From NCBI GenBank assembly GCA_002395965.1, contig DGVT01000134.1:1-10990 (forward strand): 10,990 nt of DNA. Direction: 5' to 3'. Position numbers and translations under genes: made by a program. Numbering within the stretch: the first letter of the stretch is position 1; the number at the start of each line of letters is the position of its first letter. A model generated the notes under the pieces. The model saw only the letters and a program-made list of their open reading frames with translations, was not told the origin of the DNA and ran no database searches. Of the stretch, positions 6,939 to 10,990 are shown piece by piece. The stretch comes from Porphyromonadaceae bacterium UBA4277. Its GTDB lineage: Bacteria > Bacteroidota > Bacteroidia > Bacteroidales > Muribaculaceae.

Positions 6939-6990
6939 ATAGGTGAGTTCTATAAGTTAATGTTGAGCGATGTTTATAGAACTCACCTAT
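6939..6990. repeat. Perfect 17-bp inverted repeat before the receptor gene
   Basis: ATAGGTGAGTTCTATAA (6939-6955) and its exact reverse complement (6974-6990) flank an 18-nt loop. The element lies 73 bp after the lon stop and 20 bp before the receptor ATG. In the receptor direction it is followed by AGTTTATAAAAAAC, not a U-tract, so it is not a standard intrinsic terminator. If transcribed it would put a stable hairpin next to the ribosome landing site. As DNA it could be an operator. Confidence 0.9.
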
Positions 6991-7003
6991 TATAACGATT
7001 GAA

Positions 7004-7020
7004 ATGCAATTTAATTGCAT
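7004..7020. repeat. 17-nt palindrome, possible operator
   Basis: ATGCAATT-T-AATTGCAT is a perfect palindrome with 8-bp arms around one central base, the size of a dimeric regulator site. It lies 43 bp after the lon stop and 85 bp upstream of the receptor start. No TAnnTTTG box stands next to it, so a role as operator is inference only. Confidence 0.4.
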
Positions 7021-7063
7021 CTAACGAGCAATAAATTTCAAAACCACCATCATCACGCGGACC

Positions 7064-9505
7064 TCAAATCAGAGTGAGTGCATTATTGACCAGCTCGGGC
7101 AGCAAAGCATAGTCAAGGACATCCTTAATGGTTTCTACATAGTGGAATGTGAGCCCGTTCAGGTATATCTCGTTGATTTCGGCTATGTCTTTCTCGTTGT
7201 CTTTACATAGCACAATGTCGGTTATGCCGGCGCGTTTGGCAGCTAAGATTTTCTCTTTAATGCCTCCCACAGGCAGAACCTTTCCGCGCAGGGTAATCTC
7301 ACCGGTCATGGCCAGGTGGTCGCGCACCTTTCGTTGTGTGAACGACGATGCCAGCGAGGTGACCATTGTTACGCCTGCCGACGGGCCGTCTTTGGGAATT
7401 GCACCTTCGGGCACATGAATGTGCACGTTATAGTGATCGAATAAATCATTGTCGATGCCGAAGAGCTGGCTGTGTGAGCGCAGATACTGCAGTGCAATCA
7501 CCGCCGATTCCTTCATGACATCGCCCAGGTTGCCGGTGAGTGTGAGCTTTTCGCCCTTGCCTTTGGCCAGCGACGATTCTACATAGAGGATTTCGCCTCC
7601 TACAGCCGTCCATGCCAGGCCGGTGACAACGCCGGCAAAGTCGTTGCCCTCGTAGGTGTCGCGAGCAAAGTCTTTAGCCCCTAAATACTCTTTAAGCATA
7701 TCGACGGTGACGGTAGTGGGGTATTCCTCTTCCTTGGCCTTGAGGCGGGCAATCTTGCGCAGGATTTGTGAAATCTTCTTCTCCAGTTCTCGCACGCCGC
7801 TCTCGCGTGTGTATGACTCGATGATGCGCGTGAGCACCTGATTGTTCATCTTGATTTCTCCGCGCTTGAACCCGTTGTCAACCAACTGCTTGGGCAGCAA
7901 GTGACGCTTGGCAATTTCAACCTTTTCTTCGGTAATATAGCCGTTGATTTCTATCACTTCCATGCGGTCGAGCAAAGGCTGGCTGATGGTGGACAGATTG
8001 TTGGCCGTGGCAATGAACAGCACTTTCGACAGGTCGTAGTCGATGTCGAGATAGTTGTCGTGGAACTTGTTGTTCTGCTCAGGGTCAAGCACTTCGAGCA
8101 GTGCCGACGATGGGTCGCCCTTGTAGTCCTGTCCCACTTTGTCGATTTCATCGAGCACAATGACGGGGTTGGATGTCTCGCACTTCTTTAGTGCTTCGAT
8201 GATGCGCCCCGGCATGGCTCCGATGTAGGTGCGACGGTGACCGCGAATTTCGGCCTCGTCGTGCAAGCCGCCTAATGATATGCGTGCATACTTGCGGTGC
8301 AGGGCATCGGCAATCGAGCGGCCCAGCGATGTCTTGCCCACGCCCGGAGGGCCGTAGAGGCAGATGATGGGCGCTTTCAGGTCGCCGCGAAGCTTAAGCA
8401 CCGATAAGTGCTCGAGAATGCGATCTTTCACCTTGTCAAGTCCATAATGGTCTTTATTAAGTTTTTCCTCCACTTTTTTGAGGTTGAAATAGTCTTTGCT
8501 ATATGTGTCCCAAGGCAGTGAAAGCATGGTGTCGAGATAGGAATACTGCACCGAGTAATCGGGCGACTGTGGGTTGAGCCGCTCGAGCTTTTTCATCTCT
8601 TTCTGGTACTGTTTTTCCACAGCTTCGCTCCACTTTTTCTTCTCGGCGCGTGCATCCAGCTCGTTAAGGTCTTCGTCGGCTGTGCCCAATTCTTCTTGTA
8701 TGGTGCGGATTTGCTGTTGCAGGAAGTGCTCGCGCTGCTGTTGTGACAGGTCTTCGCGTGTGCGCGACTGTATGTCGGCCTTGAGCTCAAGTAATTGTGC
8801 CTCACGGCGCAGGTAGGTGTAGAGCAGGTAGGCACGCTTGCGCACATCGCGCTCCTCGAGCATAGTCTGTTTTTCCTTAGCTTCGAGTGGGAGGTTAGTT
8901 GCCAGGAAATGAAGCATATACACCGGGTTGTCGATGTTTTTCATTGCAAAGACCAGTTCGCGTCCATTTTCATCCAGGTTCTTGAGCATCTTGAACGTGA
9001 TTTCCTTTATCGACTGGATGAGAATGCGGAATTCCTTGTCGTTTTTGCCGGGAACGACGTCTTCAACCAGAGTTACCGCGCCTTTGAGGTATGGCTCGCT
9101 GGTGGTGATTTCGTTAAGGATGAAACTCGAGCGGCCTTGTAATATGACATTGGTAGAGCCATCGGGCAGTTCCAGAATGCGCAGGATGTCGGCAATGGTG
9201 CCTACCGGGTACAGGTCGGCCTGTGAAGGGTTTTCGATATTGCTGTCAAACTGGCAGACTACGCCTATCGTGCGCCGATTTTTCATGCTCTCCTGCACTA
9301 ATCGCATCGACTTTTCGCGGCCTATGGCCACCGATGTGGTCATTGCCGGAAACAGCACCATGTTGCGCATGGGCAGGATGCCAATTTCCATTTTGTCGCC
9401 GTTTTGAAGCTTGTGGTCGTCGGTATTGTCTTGAATTTCAGCAAAAATGGGTACTACGTGGGCCGATGCGCTATCGGTCATTTCCTTATCGAAATCGTCG
9501 AACAT
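7064..9505 (-). CDS. lon: ATP-dependent protease Lon (LonA type)
   Basis: Lon is a cytoplasmic hexameric AAA+ serine protease that degrades damaged proteins and specific regulators. The 813-residue protein has the N-terminal substrate-recognition domain (about 40-240, beginning IGILPMRNMVLFPAM) and a long helical, coiled-coil-like stretch (about 230-310). The AAA+ module carries Walker A GPPGVGKT (385-392) and Walker B VIVLDEID (448-455). The C-terminal protease domain has catalytic Ser709 in PKDGPSAG and Lys752 in GGIKEK, the 43-residue spacing of E. coli Ser679-Lys722. All key residues are present and length is normal. The start is ATG (9503-9505). No clear promoter was found in the 97 bp upstream, so it may be read from the HAD-rlmH transcript or from an atypical promoter. 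Confidence 0.98.
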   Translation of the reverse strand: MFDDFDKEMTDSASAHVVPIFAEIQDNTDDHKLQNGDKMEIGILPMRNMVLFPAMTTSVAIGREKSMRLVQESMKNRRTIGVVCQFDSNIENPSQADLYPVGTIADILRILELPDGSTNVILQGRSSFILNEITTSEPYLKGAVTLVEDVVPGKNDKEFRILIQSIKEITFKMLKNLDENGRELVFAMKNIDNPVYMLHFLATNLPLEAKEKQTMLEERDVRKRAYLLYTYLRREAQLLELKADIQSRTREDLSQQQREHFLQQQIRTIQEELGTADEDLNELDARAEKKKWSEAVEKQYQKEMKKLERLNPQSPDYSVQYSYLDTMLSLPWDTYSKDYFNLKKVEEKLNKDHYGLDKVKDRILEHLSVLKLRGDLKAPIICLYGPPGVGKTSLGRSIADALHRKYARISLGGLHDEAEIRGHRRTYIGAMPGRIIEALKKCETSNPVIVLDEIDKVGQDYKGDPSSALLEVLDPEQNNKFHDNYLDIDYDLSKVLFIATANNLSTISQPLLDRMEVIEINGYITEEKVEIAKRHLLPKQLVDNGFKRGEIKMNNQVLTRIIESYTRESGVRELEKKISQILRKIARLKAKEEEYPTTVTVDMLKEYLGAKDFARDTYEGNDFAGVVTGLAWTAVGGEILYVESSLAKGKGEKLTLTGNLGDVMKESAVIALQYLRSHSQLFGIDNDLFDHYNVHIHVPEGAIPKDGPSAGVTMVTSLASSFTQRKVRDHLAMTGEITLRGKVLPVGGIKEKILAAKRAGITDIVLCKDNEKDIAEINEIYLNGLTFHYVETIKDVLDYALLPELVNNALTLI

Positions 9506-9602
9506 ATATGTCTTTGTAATTAATCAAAAGTTAATTGAATGTTGTTTTTGCAGGTAAACTATATAGCAAATTCTGTGCCATGTGCATCGCTTGCCATGGC
9601 TG

Positions 9603-10076
9603 TCACTCGTGGTGGTAGGGCTCGTGATTGAGGATGGTCATTGAGCGATAAAGCTGTTCGATGAAGATGAGCCTGACCATCTCGTGTGAAAACGTGAGTG
9701 TGCTGAGCGAGACCTTGTCGTTGGCTCGGGCATATACGTCTTCACTAAATCCATAAGGACCGCCCACGACAAAGGCTAATCGCTTGTTGCCACTGTTGAA
9801 CCGTTTCTGCAGATAGTGTGCAAATTTTACCGATGTGTATTGCGTGCCATGCTCGTCGAGCAGTACGACGTGGTCGCTGCTGTCGATGGCAGCAAGTATT
9901 TGTTGCCCTTCGGTGAGTTTCTGCTGAGCCTCAGTCATGTTGCGGGTATTCTTGGCATCACTCAGGTATTGTATGTCGAATGCAATGTAATGCCTCAGCC
10001 GCTTCACATATTCATCAATGCCCTGCTTGAGATATCCTGTAGATGTCTTACCTACTACTATTAAAGATATTTTCAT
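9603..10076 (-). CDS. rlmH: 23S rRNA (pseudouridine-1915-N3)-methyltransferase
   Basis: RlmH methylates pseudouridine 1915 in helix 69 of 23S rRNA on assembled 70S ribosomes, using S-adenosylmethionine. The 157-residue protein matches the family length. It begins MKISLIVVGKT, has the LLDEHGTQYTS region (72-82) and FVVGGPYG (102-109) of the SPOUT-type knot. It ends with the conserved SLSTLTFSHEMVRLIFIEQLYRS (about 123-145) and HEPYHHE. The frame is open to an ATG at 10136, but that would overlap the HAD gene by 55 bases. The ATG at 10074-10076 gives the standard N-terminus and a 5-bp gap to the HAD stop, so it is preferred. It is almost certainly cotranscribed with the HAD gene. Confidence 0.96.
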   Translation of the reverse strand: MKISLIVVGKTSTGYLKQGIDEYVKRLRHYIAFDIQYLSDAKNTRNMTEAQQKLTEGQQILAAIDSSDHVVLLDEHGTQYTSVKFAHYLQKRFNSGNKRLAFVVGGPYGFSEDVYARANDKVSLSTLTFSHEMVRLIFIEQLYRSMTILNHEPYHHE

Positions 10077-10081
10077 AGTTC

Positions 10082-10720
10082 TTATGGCAGCATTTCTAAT
10101 GCCAAGTTGCTCAATTCCCCGGTCATTACATGGCATAGTGGTCTTACCACCTCAGGGCCGTAGGTGGTTGTGAGGCCCACCACCTTGGCTCCCGAGGCCA
10201 GTCCGGCTTTCAGCCCGTTAACCGAGTCTTCAAACACGATGCAATCGTCGAGGTCGGCACCGATAAGTCGCGCCGCGAGCTGATAGCACTCGGGATGCGG
10301 CTTGGCATGTGTGACCATGTCGCCTGTAATCACGGCGTCGAATGTCGATTCAAACTCGTGGTGTTGCCTATAAAGCTCATTCATCTTTTGCTGGTCGCTG
10401 CTGGTGACTATTGCAACAGCGAAGCCATTGTCGTGCAGCATTCTCACAAAATCCATGGCGCCGGGAAAGTAGTCATACCTCATGTCGGCCTGAAACTCCA
10501 TGAGCATCTGCTGCACCTGTGCCTGAACGTGAGTAGGGAAGTGGTTGCCCAGAATTTCTTGCAAGTTCATGCCCTTTATGGATTGCGCAAAGTGTGGTAT
10601 GCCTGTCGGAAATCGCTCGTCGATGGCACTCCAGAAGCCGCTGTAGATGCCTTCGGTGTCGATAATCACGCCGTCGAGGTCAAACAGTGCTCCGCGTTTC
10701 TTGTCGTTTGTCATGCTCAT
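10082..10720 (-). CDS. HAD-family hydrolase, beta-phosphoglucomutase-like phosphatase
   Basis: A 212-residue cytoplasmic haloacid dehalogenase-type enzyme that would hydrolyse or transfer a phosphoryl group through an aspartyl-phosphate. Motif I is FDLDGVIIDTE (13-23), with nucleophile Asp14 and acid/base Asp16. Motif II is VTSSD (105-109). Motif III is Lys140 in HAKPHP, and motif IV is VFEDSVNG (162-169). A helical cap lies between motifs I and II (about 22-85), the C1 type of the PGMB/YcjU group of sugar phosphatases and mutases. The exact substrate cannot be assigned. The start is ATG (10718-10720), with another in-frame ATG two codons later. rlmH follows after 5 bp. An inverted repeat lies 28 bp upstream, and no consensus promoter was recognised. 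Confidence 0.92.
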   Translation of the reverse strand: MSMTNDKKRGALFDLDGVIIDTEGIYSGFWSAIDERFPTGIPHFAQSIKGMNLQEILGNHFPTHVQAQVQQMLMEFQADMRYDYFPGAMDFVRMLHDNGFAVAIVTSSDQQKMNELYRQHHEFESTFDAVITGDMVTHAKPHPECYQLAARLIGADLDDCIVFEDSVNGLKAGLASGAKVVGLTTTYGPEVVRPLCHVMTGELSNLALEMLP

Positions 10721-10748
10721 GTCCTGATGTCGTTGAATGTAGTGTAGT

Positions 10749-10779
10749 GAATTTGAGAATTAAAAGCATTCTCAATTTC
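10749..10779. repeat. Inverted repeat upstream of the HAD gene
   Basis: GAATTTGAGAAT (10749-10760) and ATTCTCAATTTC (10768-10779) are reverse complements except at one position (12-bp arms, 7-nt loop TAAAAGC; the innermost 8 bp are perfect). It lies 28 bp before the HAD start and has no U-tract on either side. It may be an operator or a leader hairpin for the HAD-rlmH unit. Confidence 0.6.
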
Positions 10780-10858
10780 TATTATGGTGGGAGACAGGCA
10801 GGCGGCTGAAATGCAGGACAAACGTGCGGCAATGCAGAGTTTGCAACGCTCAAAGCAC

Positions 10859-10891
10859 AAAAAAAGGTCCCTTTTTCTGAAAGTGACCTTT
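10859..10891 (-). terminator. Intrinsic terminator after tRNA-Val
   Basis: In the minus direction AAAGGTC (10891-10885), a mismatch, CTTT, loop CAGAA, AAAG, a mismatch and GACCTTT (10869-10863) form an 11-bp stem with one internal mismatch. It runs directly into seven T's (10865-10859). It lies 46 nt beyond the tRNA 3' end and should end the tRNA transcript, isolating it from the HAD gene. Confidence 0.88.
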
Positions 10892-10937
10892 AAATATATA
10901 AGCCTGTAATCTAATGTTACCGACTGACTCTCAATCG

Positions 10938-10990
10938 TGGGCGCTAACGGATTCGAACCATTGACCCCCTGCTTGTAAGGCAGGTGCTCT
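10938..10990 (-). tRNA. tRNA-Val(TAC), 3' part
   Basis: The minus strand shows the end of the D arm (AGAGC), the anticodon stem-loop CCTGC-CTTACAA-GCAGG with anticodon TAC (10975-10977), and a 5-nt variable loop. The T arm AATGG-TTCGAAT-CCGTT, the acceptor 3' strand AGCGCCC and discriminator A follow. CCA is not encoded (CGA follows), so it must be added after transcription. The 5' part lies beyond the right edge. The T-loop TTCGAAT and all stems pair correctly. Confidence 0.95.

Noticed and set aside
6939..6990. Invertible phase-variation promoter
   Set aside because: Only 18 nt separate the arms, with no promoter box between them and no recombinase gene in the window. It is kept as a repeat of unknown role.
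8928..9407. Open frame of 159 codons on the plus strand opposite lon
   Set aside because: Antisense to an intact Lon gene; the translation is low-complexity and Ser/Arg/Met-rich with no recognisable domain. Other frames inside lon and the receptor gene were dismissed for the same reason.
10077..10136. Upstream in-frame start that would lengthen RlmH by 20 residues
   Set aside because: It overlaps the HAD gene and departs from the usual RlmH N-terminus MKISLIVVGK.
1..10990. Undescribed defence, mobile or biosynthetic system
   Set aside because: All protein genes belong to well-known families with intact key residues. No integrase, transposase, direct-repeat array or cluster of unknown genes is present.

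Overview
The window reads as an ordinary chromosomal segment of a Bacteroidales bacterium, possibly Muribaculaceae or a relative (family placement is inference). Supporting signs are Bacteroidota-type promoters (TTG/TTTG, about 19-20 nt, then TAnnTTTG), A-rich sequence rather than Shine-Dalgarno motifs before start codons, a Bacteroidota-type TonB-dependent receptor with an N-terminal carboxypeptidase-regulatory-like domain, and the gene order rplM-rpsI-rpsB. Nine complete protein genes, one partial protein gene and one partial tRNA gene are supported. All are on the minus strand except murF. No prophage, insertion sequence, CRISPR array, toxin-antitoxin pair or defence cassette is visible, and no gap without a gene exceeds 300 bases.

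Layout: positions 1-1370 hold the ribosomal protein operon rplM (L13, GTG start), rpsI (S9) and the 5' end of rpsB (S2). It is driven by a very good promoter embedded in a perfect 14-bp inverted repeat (1258-1307). Structured leaders lie before rplM and before rpsB. Positions 1369-3924 carry ddl and murF, transcribed away from each other from a 219-bp intergenic region. Ddl makes D-Ala-D-Ala and MurF attaches it to the UDP-MurNAc-tripeptide, so this is a cell-wall precursor pair. Positions 3973-6918 carry an outer-membrane TonB-dependent receptor without a SusD partner, followed 30 bp later by a histidine phosphatase. Positions 7064-9505 encode the ATP-dependent protease Lon. The Lon-receptor gap contains a perfect 17-bp inverted repeat and a 17-nt palindrome. 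Positions 9603-10720 encode a HAD-family phosphatase and the rRNA methyltransferase RlmH, 5 bp apart. The window ends in tRNA-Val(TAC), followed in its own direction by a clear intrinsic terminator.

The genes serve translation (L13, S9, S2, RlmH, tRNA-Val), peptidoglycan synthesis (Ddl, MurF), protein quality control (Lon) and uptake or small-molecule metabolism (receptor, two phosphatases). I found no clearly new multi-gene system. The items most worth checking are non-coding: the symmetric promoter repeat before rplM, the long inverted repeat just before the receptor start codon, and the two ribosomal-protein leaders.
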